A DNA stretch of 64,000 nucleotides from contig CAVWQI010000009.1 in NCBI GenBank assembly GCA_963757185.1, positions 62,001 through 126,000 of the forward strand. Reading direction: 5' to 3'. Of the stretch, positions 7,152-17,010 are shown in pieces. Numbering within the stretch: the stretch's first letter is position 1; every line of letters begins with the position of its first letter. The translations under genes were made by a program, and so were the position numbers. Under the pieces are notes generated by a model. That model worked only from the letters and a program-made list of their open reading frames with translations, was not told the DNA's origin and ran no database searches. This DNA is from JAQBQB01 sp963757185 (GTDB lineage: Bacteria > Gemmatimonadota > Gemmatimonadetes > Gemmatimonadales > Gemmatimonadaceae).

Positions 7152-9068
7152 ATGATGCGTCACGCGGTACTGCTCGCGGTCGCCTCCGCATCGCTCGCGG
7201 CGCAAACGACGGCGCCGTCGATCCCTCAGCAGACTCGGCTCACCGACGTTCTGCCCGGCGACGTCCGCGTCACGCAGATGGTCCTCACGCCCGACGCCCG
7301 TCGCGTCTACTACGGCGACTCGGCGCGCGCCATCTGGATGTACGATCGCGCCGACAAACGCAACGTCCGCCTCGCCGACGGCGAGGCGTGGGATCTCACC
7401 GTTTCGGCGGCAGGCAACGCGCTGGCGTTCAAGCGAACGGCCGCGGGATCCGGGGACCAACACGTGTGGGTGCTCCCGCTCGACGCACGCACCGGACTGG
7501 CCACCGGACCGGCCCGGCGCGCGAGCGAGCGGCAGGGCGATACTCCGTCGATCTCCGTCGACGGAAAATGGCTCGCCTTCGCGGCCGACGATTCGGTCGG
7601 CGTAGGTCAGGGTGTGGTGATCGTCCCCGTGGGCGGCGGAGCGGAGCGCGTCGTCGTTCCGTTCATGCGCGCGAGCGTGAGCAACATCCGATGGTCGGCG
7701 GACGGCCGCTCGCTCTACTACGGCCTGAATCCGCCGGTGGCGTGCGATCCGGAATGGAGCTGCCTGCCGCTCCGCGAGGAATTCAAGCAGACGACAGGGA
7801 GCATCCACCGCGTCGCCATCGACGGAAAGAGTCAATCGACGATCGCACCCAAAGTCACTGGGGGATGGCCGGGCCTCTCGGCCGATGGTTCTCTGCTCGC
7901 CTACGCCGAAGGCGGATTTCCGGGTCGCATGATCGTCGCCGACACGACCGGAAAGCAGCTCGGTTCATTCCCGCTCGTTCCGCGCCAGACGGCGGAAGGA
8001 TGGGTGAACGGTTCGACTCTGTTGTTCTCCGACCGCGGCGACGTACGCCGGCTGCGCAGCTATTCGATCGCCGACGGCTCGCGGCAGCTGCTCGACGACT
8101 CGGTCGATCCGATCACCGAGGCGACCTGGTCGCCCGACGGCACGATGATCTCCTCGATTCGTTGTTCGCCGTCCGCGTGCCAACTTCGGGTCAATCGCGC
8201 CGACGGCACTCCGCGCACGTCGATCGACCTGCCCGACCGCTTGGCTAACGCGAGTACTTGGTCGCCCGATCAGCGGTGGGTGGCGTACATCGGCGGCTTG
8301 CCGAACGCCGATCGGTACGTGACCGCCGTCGAGCTGGCAACGGGCAAGGTGCAGCGCCTCGCGACCCTGCGCTTCACGGGAGCTCTGCTCGTGTGGCTGC
8401 CCGATTCGCGGGGACTCGTCCTCTCGGCGACGATCGGGGCCGGCGCGACGCGGCACGCGTCATTTCAGCGAATTGGACTGGACGGCGCGTCGCACACAAT
8501 CCGCGAGGTCGTGTTGGGACCGGCCCCGAATTTGGCGTTCGCGGTGGATTCCAAGACAGCGGTGATCTACGCCGCCGGTGAGCTGAGGCGCCTCTCCCTC
8601 GACGGCGATTCGGTCGAGACTCCGCTGCTGAGGGGTCCGGGGCGCTATGTCCCGCCGTATCCGACGGCATCCAATCGGATGGACAGACTCGCCTTCAGGA
8701 GAAGCCGCACCACCGACGGCGATCTCGACGCCATCGAGGTCGTGTCTCCTGATGGCTCCGGCCAAACGACGGTCGCGCTTCCGTTCTCGATGCTCAATGG
8801 GCCCACCGGGCTGCGCATGATGCCCGACGGTTCACAGGTCATCGTCATGGGGCTGCCGTGGCAGGACGAGCGGGACATCGGCGTCTACGCCGTGGCGCTC
8901 GACACGAAAGCGATAAGAAAACTGTTCACCATTCCCATCTCTTCGTTCACCGGTGAGCTGTCTCTCTCGCCGGACGGGCGCACCGTCACGTACGTGACGA
9001 ACGATCTCACGACGCCCAGAGTGTACACGATGGACCTCTCGTCGCTCCGCACCAACGGCCGGCAGTAG
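7152..9068 (+). CDS. Secreted WD40/TolB-like (PD40) beta-propeller protein
   Basis: This 638-aa protein begins with a signal peptide (residues 1-19, ending ...ASLAAQ). The rest is a series of PD40-type blades, recognisable from recurring motifs such as LTPDARRVYYGD, ISVDGKWLAFAADD, WSADGRSLYYG, WSPDGTMISSI, WSPDQRWVAYIGG and LSPDGRTVTYVT. The strand count suggests two propellers. No peptidase or kinase domain is attached. Such proteins bind ligands or partners in the periplasm. It lies 26 bp before another propeller gene on the same strand, so the two are probably co-transcribed. Confidence 0.75.
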   Translation: MMRHAVLLAVASASLAAQTTAPSIPQQTRLTDVLPGDVRVTQMVLTPDARRVYYGDSARAIWMYDRADKRNVRLADGEAWDLTVSAAGNALAFKRTAAGSGDQHVWVLPLDARTGLATGPARRASERQGDTPSISVDGKWLAFAADDSVGVGQGVVIVPVGGGAERVVVPFMRASVSNIRWSADGRSLYYGLNPPVACDPEWSCLPLREEFKQTTGSIHRVAIDGKSQSTIAPKVTGGWPGLSADGSLLAYAEGGFPGRMIVADTTGKQLGSFPLVPRQTAEGWVNGSTLLFSDRGDVRRLRSYSIADGSRQLLDDSVDPITEATWSPDGTMISSIRCSPSACQLRVNRADGTPRTSIDLPDRLANASTWSPDQRWVAYIGGLPNADRYVTAVELATGKVQRLATLRFTGALLVWLPDSRGLVLSATIGAGATRHASFQRIGLDGASHTIREVVLGPAPNLAFAVDSKTAVIYAAGELRRLSLDGDSVETPLLRGPGRYVPPYPTASNRMDRLAFRRSRTTDGDLDAIEVVSPDGSGQTTVALPFSMLNGPTGLRMMPDGSQVIVMGLPWQDERDIGVYAVALDTKAIRKLFTIPISSFTGELSLSPDGRTVTYVTNDLTTPRVYTMDLSSLRTNGRQ

Positions 9069-9094
9069 CCGGCCTTCTCACCAGAGTTCCCTCA

Positions 9095-10432
9095 ATGCGA
9101 TTCCCCGCCCTTCTCGCTGCGCTTCCCGCAGTAGCCCTCCTCGGCTCACGAGTTCCGTCATCGGGGCCGCGGTACGCGCGGCTCTATACGCTCAAGCCGA
9201 AAGAGGGCGTGTTCGCCTACGCGCGCATTTCACCCGACGGCCGCACGCTTGTGTACGCGTCGGAGAAGAGCGACGCCCGCCATCCCAACGGCATCAAGAC
9301 CGCCGAAACGATGGTCGACCTCGCGACGAAGAAAATCCTCTTCACAGAAGAGGGGATCGATGCGTACTGGTCGATCGACGGATCGAAGGTCATCTACTCG
9401 GGCGGTCCGAGCGTTTCGATTCGCGACATGCGCTCCGGAACGATCGCCCGCAACGTCGCCCCGCCCGGCCTCGGCGACTATTACAGCTGGGCGCGGCGCG
9501 ACGGCAAGGATCTCATCCTGACGATCGCCAGCAACTACTACTATCTCGACGGCGACAAAGCGGTGCTGCCGATCTCGAAGGTCAAAGCGTGCGACAAGAT
9601 CGGCACCGGCGAGCGTCCGCTCATCTCGAAGGACGGCAAGCGCATCAGCACGTTCGTCGACGGCAACATCGTCGTGCGCGGACTCGACAACTGCGACGAC
9701 ATCTTCGATACAGGCATCAAGGGCGCGAAGGCGGACTTTTCCTGGGACGGGCGCTACATCGCCTTCCACTCGCTCAAGCCGCAGGGATCGGGCTACAACA
9801 TTCAGATCGTCGACTTGCAGCAGCACACGCTTCGAACGCTGCCGGGTCTCTCAGGGTCAGCGCTCTTTCCAAGCTGGACGAAAGACGGCCGCGTCTGCTT
9901 CCGTTACGACGGCCCCGACTACCGCGGATTCATGATGGCCAGCAACGTGCTCGACGTTCCGGCCCAACCGCTTCCCACCGTCGCCGACCCACTGCCACAT
10001 CGCCGTACGTGGGGGGACATCTTCCAGACCGCGGCGCGGCCGGGCAATCGCGTGAACGTGGTGATGATCTGGGCGCCGTGGAGCGCGCACAGCCAGGAGG
10101 CGTTCACGAACCTCGATCGGGCGCGCGACTACTTCGCTCACGCCGACGTCTCGATCGCCGCCGCGGCCGATCCGGGAAGCTCGGAAGGTGAGATCACACG
10201 ACAGTGGAGCGCGTTTCAGACGAGCGTTCCGCGCCTGCCGTTGTCCTCGCGGGGCCTGGCGCTCACCGAGGCGCGAAACCAGATGCCAACGACGCTTCTC
10301 TTCCGCGACGGTCTGCTCGTCGACAAGAAGCTCGGCGCTCAGAGCTTCGAGCAGTTGCGAGCCTGGATCGAGAGCGCGGACGCCGCCAGCTCCGACGGGC
10401 CGGCGGCGATGTCCGGGACGACGCCCCGGTAA
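9095..10432 (+). CDS. PD40 beta-propeller fused to a thioredoxin-like domain lacking the CxxC motif
   Basis: This 445-aa secreted protein has a signal peptide at residues 1-17 and PD40-like blades from about 25 to 295 (ISPDGRTLVYAS, SWDGRYIAFHS). Its C-terminal region, about 310-430, reads as a thioredoxin fold: VNVVMIWAPWSAHSQEAF at the active-site position, and MPTTLLFRDGLLVDKKLG where thioredoxins have the cis-Pro strand. The redox Cys-x-x-Cys is replaced by Trp-Ser-Ala-His, so classical disulfide chemistry is not expected. The module may act as a docking or chaperone-like domain. It follows the 638-aa propeller gene by 26 bp. Confidence 0.65.
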   Translation: MRFPALLAALPAVALLGSRVPSSGPRYARLYTLKPKEGVFAYARISPDGRTLVYASEKSDARHPNGIKTAETMVDLATKKILFTEEGIDAYWSIDGSKVIYSGGPSVSIRDMRSGTIARNVAPPGLGDYYSWARRDGKDLILTIASNYYYLDGDKAVLPISKVKACDKIGTGERPLISKDGKRISTFVDGNIVVRGLDNCDDIFDTGIKGAKADFSWDGRYIAFHSLKPQGSGYNIQIVDLQQHTLRTLPGLSGSALFPSWTKDGRVCFRYDGPDYRGFMMASNVLDVPAQPLPTVADPLPHRRTWGDIFQTAARPGNRVNVVMIWAPWSAHSQEAFTNLDRARDYFAHADVSIAAAADPGSSEGEITRQWSAFQTSVPRLPLSSRGLALTEARNQMPTTLLFRDGLLVDKKLGAQSFEQLRAWIESADAASSDGPAAMSGTTPR

Positions 10433-10577
10433 TCCGAGCCGTCGTCGCCGATTCCCGCGAAGCGCCACGCGTCCGCTTGGCAGACGGAAAGGCGTAAGCC
10501 TCAGTAGTGGGGCCCGTCAGCCCCCGTCGATCACGTCGACATTTTCGCGTACAAATTCACCTGGAGGTGCATCGGCC

Positions 10578-11024
10578 ATGAACGCTTATGTGAGCTCGCT
10601 GCATCCGAGCATTCGATTCTCGCGGTTCGTATTCCGACTCGCCGCCTTCGTCGGCCTCGTCGAGATCGTGCCGCTGTATTTCTCGGAAGGTGTCATCAAC
10701 CGCATGCAGCCGCCGGCGATCACGCACCCGGAATTCTATTACGGTTTCATCGGAGTCGTGGTTGCATGGCAGATCGCCTATCTCATCATCTCCGAAGACC
10801 CGGTGCGCTATCAACCGCTCTTCCCCGCCATTTTCCTCGAGAAGCTTCTCTACCCCGCGGCCCTCGCCATTCTGTTCCTGGGCGGCCGAGTACAGTCTCC
10901 GGCGGTCCTCCTCGGCGGAGCTATCGACTTGTGTCTTCTGGCATTGTTCATCACTGCTTGGGCGAAGATGGCCAAGGTGCCAGCTGACCCGTGGGCGATC
11001 GCATCGGCGTCGAGGTGGTGGTAG
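10578..11024 (+). CDS. Four-helix integral membrane protein of unknown function
   Basis: This 148-aa protein has about four hydrophobic segments (roughly 20-40, 57-77, 88-103 and 109-130). The start is ATG 10578, preceded by TGGAGG; an upstream open extension lacks protein character. I see no catalytic motif. The arrangement resembles small DoxX-like or DUF membrane proteins, but I cannot place it in a family. It stands alone between the propeller pair and a DinB gene. Confidence 0.65.
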   Translation: MNAYVSSLHPSIRFSRFVFRLAAFVGLVEIVPLYFSEGVINRMQPPAITHPEFYYGFIGVVVAWQIAYLIISEDPVRYQPLFPAIFLEKLLYPAALAILFLGGRVQSPAVLLGGAIDLCLLALFITAWAKMAKVPADPWAIASASRWW

Positions 11025-11104
11025 CTGTGTAGCTTTCATGGGCTCCGCAGAGTCGGCCTTCGGATAGACGGCGACGCCATCACACCGGGAAGCGAGGCGC
11101 TGGT

Positions 11105-11656
11105 ATGAATCGTTCCTTCGCGCTTGGACTCCTGCTTGTTCTCGGCAGGCGCGGGCTGGCGCAATCGGCGCCGCCGAATCCATTCACGTCGGACATTCGG
11201 CGCGACTACGGCAGTGTGCGCGACTACTTCATTCGCGCCGCCAATAAAATGCCGGAAGACAAGTACGGATTTCGCCCGTCGCCGGACGTGCGAACGTTTG
11301 CGCAGCAGGTCGCACATGTCGCCGACGACCAATACAACCTCTGCTCCGCCGCCAAGGGCGAGCAACGCAAAGCTCCCTACACGGACATCGAGAGCCGGCT
11401 GTCCAAGAAGGCGGATCTCGTCGTCGCGCTCAAGGATGCCTTCGCCTATTGCGACGCCGCGTACGACGCGATGACCGACGCGGCGAGCCTCGAACCGTCC
11501 TCAGGCATGGCTGGGCGGTCCAAGTTCTCGTACTTGAATTGGAATCTCTGGCATACGTGGGAGCATTACGGCAACATCGTCGTGTACCTGCGCATGAACG
11601 GCCTCGTGCCGCCGTCGAGTGAGAAGATTCCAGCGCCGCCGCCGCCGCCAGCCTAG
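11105..11656 (+). CDS. Exported DinB-like protein
   Basis: This 183-aa protein has an N-terminal signal peptide (residues 1-20, ending GLAQS). It has the four-helix-bundle pattern of DinB/YfiT-like proteins: RDYFIRAANKMPEDKYGFRP, then FAQQVAHVADDQYNLC with the first metal-type His, and a last helix HTWEHYGNIVVYLRMNG with the remaining His residues. DinB-fold proteins bind a divalent metal; many are thiol-dependent transferases. The tail is poly-Pro-rich (PAPPPPPA). An exported member suggests a periplasmic role. Confidence 0.75.
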   Translation: MNRSFALGLLLVLGRRGLAQSAPPNPFTSDIRRDYGSVRDYFIRAANKMPEDKYGFRPSPDVRTFAQQVAHVADDQYNLCSAAKGEQRKAPYTDIESRLSKKADLVVALKDAFAYCDAAYDAMTDAASLEPSSGMAGRSKFSYLNWNLWHTWEHYGNIVVYLRMNGLVPPSSEKIPAPPPPPA

Positions 11657-11725
11657 CGCATTTTGGGCCCTGGCCCGCCCGGGAGGGCCGCGGTAACATC
11701 GAGGCGTATCCGATCCGAGGTTTCG

Positions 11726-12274
11726 GTGCGTCACGCGATAAGAGTAGGCCTGGCCAGTCTCCTGAGCGCGGGAGCGCTCATTGTCTCAGTGCGCACCTTC
11801 AACGCGGCGTCACGACCGGCGGCACGACCGGGAGCCGTGGAAGTCACGGAGGTCGTCGCGGTCTACGTCGGCTCGATCGGCACGGACTCTCTGACCGACA
11901 TGACGCGGGTCCTCAGCGACATGAGCACCGCCTTGCGCCGGCAGACGGCCTCGTCCGGACGTGGACTCGTCACGCGGGGCGTCTCGATCGAACCGTCCGT
12001 CGAGGGCGGTATGCGACACCTGTCGCGCCTCGGCGCGTTCGACGAGGTGAGCGTCGGTGGGAACTGGACCAACTCCGCCGTTGTCCGCTACCTCGGCGCC
12101 GACGACGGCCGAGTATCCGACTCGCCGATTCCGGAGCTGATTCTCCTCGAGCGCACCGTTCGTTCGGACAACACGCGGATGCTCCAGGTTGGCCCCGAGC
12201 GCGAGCTGGCTCGGTTCGTAGGCCTGGACAGGATCAAAGACTGGGTTGCCCGCGGCGCGCCGCTGCCGAAGTAG
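11726..12274 (+). CDS. Exported or membrane-anchored hypothetical protein
   Basis: This 182-aa protein starts at GTG 11726, preceded by a CCGAGG element; a TTG-started extension to 11663 is less likely. Residues 5-25 form a single hydrophobic anchor or signal peptide. The remainder alternates polar strands and helices, including an EVVAVYVGSIGTDSL strand and a long amphipathic RVLSDMSTALRRQT helix. I recognise no family. The AhpC-like order of strands may be coincidental. Confidence 0.5.
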   Translation: MRHAIRVGLASLLSAGALIVSVRTFNAASRPAARPGAVEVTEVVAVYVGSIGTDSLTDMTRVLSDMSTALRRQTASSGRGLVTRGVSIEPSVEGGMRHLSRLGAFDEVSVGGNWTNSAVVRYLGADDGRVSDSPIPELILLERTVRSDNTRMLQVGPERELARFVGLDRIKDWVARGAPLPK

Positions 12275-12292
12275 GCGGCCGCGCGTCTCGCG

Positions 12293-14029
12293 TCATGGTG
12301 CGTTCGCCGCACCGGCGGCGAGCACTGCGCCGGCGGCGAGGGGCGAGGGTTCGTCGCCGTGGGCCGCTATGCGCGCGAGGAGCCTGTAAATGAACGGTCG
12401 CGGAGTGGACTCGCTCGCGCGAAGCGCCGCCATGGCGGCGGCCACCAACTGGGGCGGAGGCTCCCGCCCGGGAAGCAACACGACTAAATCGCCGGCCTCC
12501 GCCTCTGCGGCGAACTCGCACCGAATTGCCTGCGGCGGCAAGCAGCGGTCATCGCGAAAGCGATGCGGCGTCTTGAACACGACTTCCGCCCGCTCCGCCG
12601 CCCCCTTTACGGGTATCCCCCTATACTGCAAATAGGCGCCGAGTTCCATGATCTGAAACGTGCCGGGTTGCGGAAAAAACAACGTCGTGAGCCGCTCGCT
12701 CGACACTCGCGACGACAACTCGGCCACCAGCGCTCGGGTCTCGGCCACGAACACTTTTCGATCCAACAGGCGTTGGGCGACTGCGCCCACGTTGATGACG
12801 ATCGCCGCGATCGCGGCGAGACACGCCGTTGCCACGACCGCTCGTCTGAGTCGAAACGACGTCGGTACGAGCCGGGCGAGGTACATCACGGCGACCAAAT
12901 CTGCCGGCGCAGCGTAGTAGTCGCGATACATCCCGAGCTTGACGTAGCCCGCGAGGAATATCAGCGCGCCAATCGCCGCCGCGTCCCAGAACAGATCGAG
13001 CGACATGGCTCCGGCAAGCGCTTTCGCCACGCGAACGACGACCGCGAGACCAAACAGCACGACGAGAGGATCGGGAAAGGCATACGCCGTCGCAGTCGCG
13101 AGAATTCCGTTGCGCGATCCGTACGCGTCGGCAACGTGAGGCAAAATCACAACCGCGTATAGAACGAGATAGGTGCAGCAGAGCGCCAAGAGGCCGATGT
13201 CGAGCCAGTGGGCCGCGACGAACTCCCCAAGGCGCCGTCCGCCGCGCCCACGGCCGAACACTTCTCGCCGCCACGAGATGAGCAGACGCGCGGCGGCAAA
13301 CCCTCCGATGAGGAGGAACGTGGTCTCTTTTAGGTAGAGCGCGTATTGCGCCGCGACAAGCGCCCCGAGCGCCGGCCAGGGACTCTCGAGACGCTCGGCG
13401 AGACGATGGCAAACGAGCCACGCGACCAGACAGAGCATCACGTCGCGCTCCGGATACATGTGCCCCTGAAAGCACAGTTCAAATCCCGGCAGCGACAGCA
13501 ACCACGCAATAGCAACGGCGCGGATTGGCGCGCGGACGCCGTCGAGCAGACGGTACGTCAGGACGAGCAAGAGCGTCAGCTCGAGGCCGGCGAAGGCGTA
13601 GTATACGGTGGCCGTTCGCCCGATCAGGTTGATCAGGTTGTATTCCTGCAGGGCGAGCGGAAAGAAGCGGCCGCTCTCCGGCACGATGGGAATGTCGACG
13701 AACCGGTGTGCCGTCAGGGTTGCGTAGTCGATCCCCACGAGATCGTCGCCCACCGCCAGAACGTAGACGTACATGGCGGCCACCGCGACAATGCATAGCG
13801 CGACGATCGCGATGTTGCGCCGATCATCGCCCGCCGATATCGCGCCTGCGGCGGGTCGGTCGTTCGCGAGTGCCGCAGGTGCGCCAAACGAAACAAATCC
13901 GAGCGCCGCGACGACGAGCGGGGCGACTCCGATGACCCCGAAGACGCCGACGTATGATTGGTAGTTCGCCCAGATGGCGGGGAAGAAACTCATCCATGTC
14001 GAGGACGACCCCCGCAGAGAGCGGGTCAC
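12293..14029 (-). CDS. Polytopic membrane protein, possibly GT-C-type glycosyltransferase
   Basis: This 578-aa protein has about ten hydrophobic helices followed by a soluble C-terminal region of about 150 aa. The GTG start at 14029 directly follows the TGA of the PAP2 gene; an internal ATG at 13993 (MSFFPAIWANYQ) is the alternative. Loop motifs such as HMYPERDVML and LYLKETTFLL recall GT-C-fold glycosyltransferases that use polyprenyl-phosphate sugars, but no diagnostic signature is clear. Being joined to a PAP2-family phosphatase, which often recycles lipid carriers, is compatible with that idea. Confidence 0.55.
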   Translation of the reverse strand: MTRSLRGSSSTWMSFFPAIWANYQSYVGVFGVIGVAPLVVAALGFVSFGAPAALANDRPAAGAISAGDDRRNIAIVALCIVAVAAMYVYVLAVGDDLVGIDYATLTAHRFVDIPIVPESGRFFPLALQEYNLINLIGRTATVYYAFAGLELTLLLVLTYRLLDGVRAPIRAVAIAWLLSLPGFELCFQGHMYPERDVMLCLVAWLVCHRLAERLESPWPALGALVAAQYALYLKETTFLLIGGFAAARLLISWRREVFGRGRGGRRLGEFVAAHWLDIGLLALCCTYLVLYAVVILPHVADAYGSRNGILATATAYAFPDPLVVLFGLAVVVRVAKALAGAMSLDLFWDAAAIGALIFLAGYVKLGMYRDYYAAPADLVAVMYLARLVPTSFRLRRAVVATACLAAIAAIVINVGAVAQRLLDRKVFVAETRALVAELSSRVSSERLTTLFFPQPGTFQIMELGAYLQYRGIPVKGAAERAEVVFKTPHRFRDDRCLPPQAIRCEFAAEAEAGDLVVLLPGREPPPQLVAAAMAALRASESTPRPFIYRLLARIAAHGDEPSPLAAGAVLAAGAANAP

Positions 14030-14866
14030 TCAGTACTCGAACGAGAGCCCCACGCGCGTGTCGCCGTTCGGTCCGGTCTGAGCCAGGGTCCCCAGAAAGA
14101 ACCGGTCGATGAAGTTGCCCGAATGACCGTGGTTGTAGCGCACGATCTTGATGCCGCCGAAAGTGCCGATCGCCGCGCCGAGGGCGACGTCGCTCGCCCA
14201 ATGCGCGTTGTTGTACATCCGCGACAACCCGACCAGCGTCGCGGTACCGTAGGTCAGCGGCGCGACGATCCAGGTTTGATGCGGCCACCAACGTTGCGAC
14301 TCGCTGGTCACCGTCGACGCCAGCGCGAACGCGGCGGTCGTGTGGCCAGAGGGGAACGACTGATAGTTCCCCTTGCTGAACCCTCGGCCGAAATGAAAGT
14401 CTGTTGGATTCGTGTCCGTGGACACGAATGGCCGTGCCCGTCCGGCGAAACCCTTGAGGATGGTCGTCGTCGCGCCCGCGACCGCGATCGCCTCGAGGCC
14501 ATGGAGACCGAAGTCTGCCACATTCTTCCATCCTGCTATCCGGCCGACGCCGTACATCGACACGGCGATGATCGTCGTTCCGGGGTCGCCGAGCATCCGG
14601 ACGTCGGTGGAGGCATTTCGGAGGAAGGCGTCGGCCTGCGTGTTCTGATTCTGAAGCCGCCCCGCGACCGACTTGTCGATCGGAAACATCGCGATAGTGA
14701 GGCCGACGAATCCGGCGGCAAGCAGTGCATCGCGGGAAGTGAAGAGCGTCTTCGCCGCGTGTACGCTGTCGTGGGGCATCGGGGTTTGGGCGGCCGCAAG
14801 GCGCGGAACGCACACGACCCCAAGCCAGATTGAGACGAGTTGCCGCCGCATCGAGGACGAAATCAT
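14030..14866 (-). CDS. PAP2-family phosphatase (phosphatidic acid / undecaprenyl-pyrophosphate phosphatase-like)
   Basis: This 278-aa protein has a signal or first hydrophobic segment at residues 8-26. It has all three PAP2 motifs: K-x6-R-P within LKGFAGRARPFV, PSGHTTAAF, and SR-x5-H-x3-D within SRMYNNAHWASDV. The family removes phosphate from lipid phosphates or lipid-carrier pyrophosphates at the membrane-periplasm face. The C-terminus (GLSFEY) is strand-like. It ends immediately before the GTG of the GT-C-like gene, so the two are probably translated from one message. Confidence 0.85.
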   Translation of the reverse strand: MISSSMRRQLVSIWLGVVCVPRLAAAQTPMPHDSVHAAKTLFTSRDALLAAGFVGLTIAMFPIDKSVAGRLQNQNTQADAFLRNASTDVRMLGDPGTTIIAVSMYGVGRIAGWKNVADFGLHGLEAIAVAGATTTILKGFAGRARPFVSTDTNPTDFHFGRGFSKGNYQSFPSGHTTAAFALASTVTSESQRWWPHQTWIVAPLTYGTATLVGLSRMYNNAHWASDVALGAAIGTFGGIKIVRYNHGHSGNFIDRFFLGTLAQTGPNGDTRVGLSFEY

Positions 14867-14961
14867 GCCGGCCGAATTAGCAAGTTGCGAACCGGCGAGC
14901 GCGACGCCCGGCGATAAATTCTGTCGCCGTAGCTGTCATGGAGATGACAAAAAGTTCTACG

Positions 14962-16878
14962 CTAGTTCGGAGCGACGAGCCCCGTCGCGACCTTGAGATC
15001 GTGGACGTCGTACAATCGTCCCGCGCGAAACACCTGCTCGACTTTTCGCAGATCGGCCACGTGCTCGGCGGGCTTGCCGCCCACGATGATGACGTCGGCT
15101 ACCTTCCCGACGGCCAAACTTCCGTAATCGCGATCCTGCTTCATCACGCGCGCCGAACCGATCGTCGCGATCTGGAGAACCGCGGACGCCGGGATGCCCG
15201 CCTTCTCGTACAGCTCGAGCTCCGTGTTGTACGACGAGCTCCCGAACGCGTCCGTCCCCGCCACTAGCGTGACTCCGCCGTCGTACAGGCGGCGCAGAAG
15301 TCGCATGTAGTTCGAGTCGGCCTTCTGCACGTTGGACGGGATCCCGGCGCCGACCGCCTGCGCCACACCCGTCCCCACCCCGATCACCCACACGCTGAAC
15401 GTCCCGTCGATCACTGTGTTGTGGCGCTTGAGATCGGCGATCAGCGCCGTCATCGGCGCGCCGTCCACATCGATGTTGGGCGCAACCGTGGTGGCGACGA
15501 GCGAATACGCACGCATCGTCGGCATGTACAACGAATCCTGATAGAAGGTCGAGAACAGGAATGCCGCGTGGTTCACCTCGTCGAAGCCGAGCTCGATGGC
15601 GGCGGGCACGCTCAGCCCTCGCGGAATGTGTCCGCTCACGCGCATCCCTCGACGGTGTGCCTCGGCGACGATCGTCGGGATCAAGTCGGGATGAACGAGG
15701 TTGTAGACCTTGATCTGCTTGTACCCCATCGAGTCGTACGCCGCGACCCAACGGCGAGCTTCGTCCTCGGTGCGAACGATCGTGGCCGTCGGGCCTGCCC
15801 ACTTGCCCGGACCTTCCATGAAGCCGGCGAGAATCGTGTGCGGCGCGGCGATCAGCCCGCGCTCGGCCCGATCCCGCTGCGAGGTCGCGACGTCGATGTC
15901 CGAGGCGAGATCGCGCGCCGTCGTGATGCCATACGACAGTTGCATCGGGCTGCCCAACGATTCGCTGAACAGCTGCATGTGGTTGTGCATTTCCCAGAGC
16001 CCGGGCATCACGGTCTTTTCGGCGGCGTCGATGATCGTGGCGCCCGCGGGAACGCTCACGGAATCGTCGGGTCCAACGGCCACGATTCGATCGCCCCGCA
16101 CGACGACGGTGGTTCGTGGCCGCACGACGCCGCGCTCACTGTCGAAGACGTCGCCGTGGACGATGGCGATCGTTCCCGCCGTCGCTTTCACCAGCCGGCG
16201 ATTCATCGCCTCGGCCTTCGCGTCGCGAAATTCAGTTTCGATTCTACGGAGCGCCGGCAGCGCCGCCTCGGCGCCAGGTTTAACGGTGATGAACCAGCCG
16301 ACTTCGGTCGCGAGCAAATCGTCGTTGCCGTCGAGCCAGACCGTCTCCGGGGTGTCGGTCGTTCCTCGATAGAGAGCAACGAGCCGCGCTCGCTCTTTGC
16401 CGTGGTTCGTCTGGACGGTGGTCTCCTTCACGATCTCGAGACGCATCGCGGGCGACGTCGGGCCCGGCAGCTTTGTCGTGTGGTCGGGGCGCCGCAGGAG
16501 AAACCGCGCGAGCGCCACTTCGTCGAACGGCGTAGAGGTCGAGCCATAGTAGACGTCTGGCTGATAGGCTTCGGTCCTCGTACGCGCGGGAGTCCACCGG
16601 CGGATCGAGTCGCCGACGACCTCGAGGCGCGACGTCGGTTCCCCGCTCCGATCGTCGGCGAGGATCGGGCGGTTTTCGGAGAACACGAGGTGCCCGTCGC
16701 GGAGGACGTAGCGGGTCTCGAGCCGCGTGCCGCGATTACGGTCGGTGAATATCCATCGCACGGTGACGGAATCGCCGCGCCGCACGACGACCATCGAGCC
16801 GGCCGAGCGATCGTGGTTCAGGACGGGATAGACCGTGCTGTCCGTGGCGAGCGCGACGGCAAACAACAGTGCGAACAT
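14962..16878 (-). CDS. Secreted amidohydrolase-family protein with N-terminal extension
   Basis: This 638-aa protein has a signal peptide (residues 1-12). A beta-rich N-terminal domain of about 210 aa precedes the amidohydrolase barrel, which opens with AIVHGDVFDSERG. Metal-site residues are visible: HNH in LWEMHNHMQ, the lysine in YKQIKVYN, His in RVSGHIPRG and in VNHAAFLF, and Asp in LVAGTDAFG. The C-terminus closes with the usual composite domain VGKVADVIIVGGKP. The family hydrolyses cyclic amides, imides or dipeptides; this branch is often labelled imidazolonepropionase- or prolidase-like. Substrate is unknown. Confidence 0.85.
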   Translation of the reverse strand: MFALLFAVALATDSTVYPVLNHDRSAGSMVVVRRGDSVTVRWIFTDRNRGTRLETRYVLRDGHLVFSENRPILADDRSGEPTSRLEVVGDSIRRWTPARTRTEAYQPDVYYGSTSTPFDEVALARFLLRRPDHTTKLPGPTSPAMRLEIVKETTVQTNHGKERARLVALYRGTTDTPETVWLDGNDDLLATEVGWFITVKPGAEAALPALRRIETEFRDAKAEAMNRRLVKATAGTIAIVHGDVFDSERGVVRPRTTVVVRGDRIVAVGPDDSVSVPAGATIIDAAEKTVMPGLWEMHNHMQLFSESLGSPMQLSYGITTARDLASDIDVATSQRDRAERGLIAAPHTILAGFMEGPGKWAGPTATIVRTEDEARRWVAAYDSMGYKQIKVYNLVHPDLIPTIVAEAHRRGMRVSGHIPRGLSVPAAIELGFDEVNHAAFLFSTFYQDSLYMPTMRAYSLVATTVAPNIDVDGAPMTALIADLKRHNTVIDGTFSVWVIGVGTGVAQAVGAGIPSNVQKADSNYMRLLRRLYDGGVTLVAGTDAFGSSSYNTELELYEKAGIPASAVLQIATIGSARVMKQDRDYGSLAVGKVADVIIVGGKPAEHVADLRKVEQVFRAGRLYDVHDLKVATGLVAPN

Positions 16879-17010
16879 GAGGGCGGGGGTTTGACGGTGG
16901 GTCGGCGACCGGAACGCGTGCCGAATTATGTGGGCTTACGAAACCCACCGTCAGGAGCGGACGCGCGATCGCTCCGCTGGTCCGCTCTTCGATCGCGCTC
17001 CGCTACCGGG

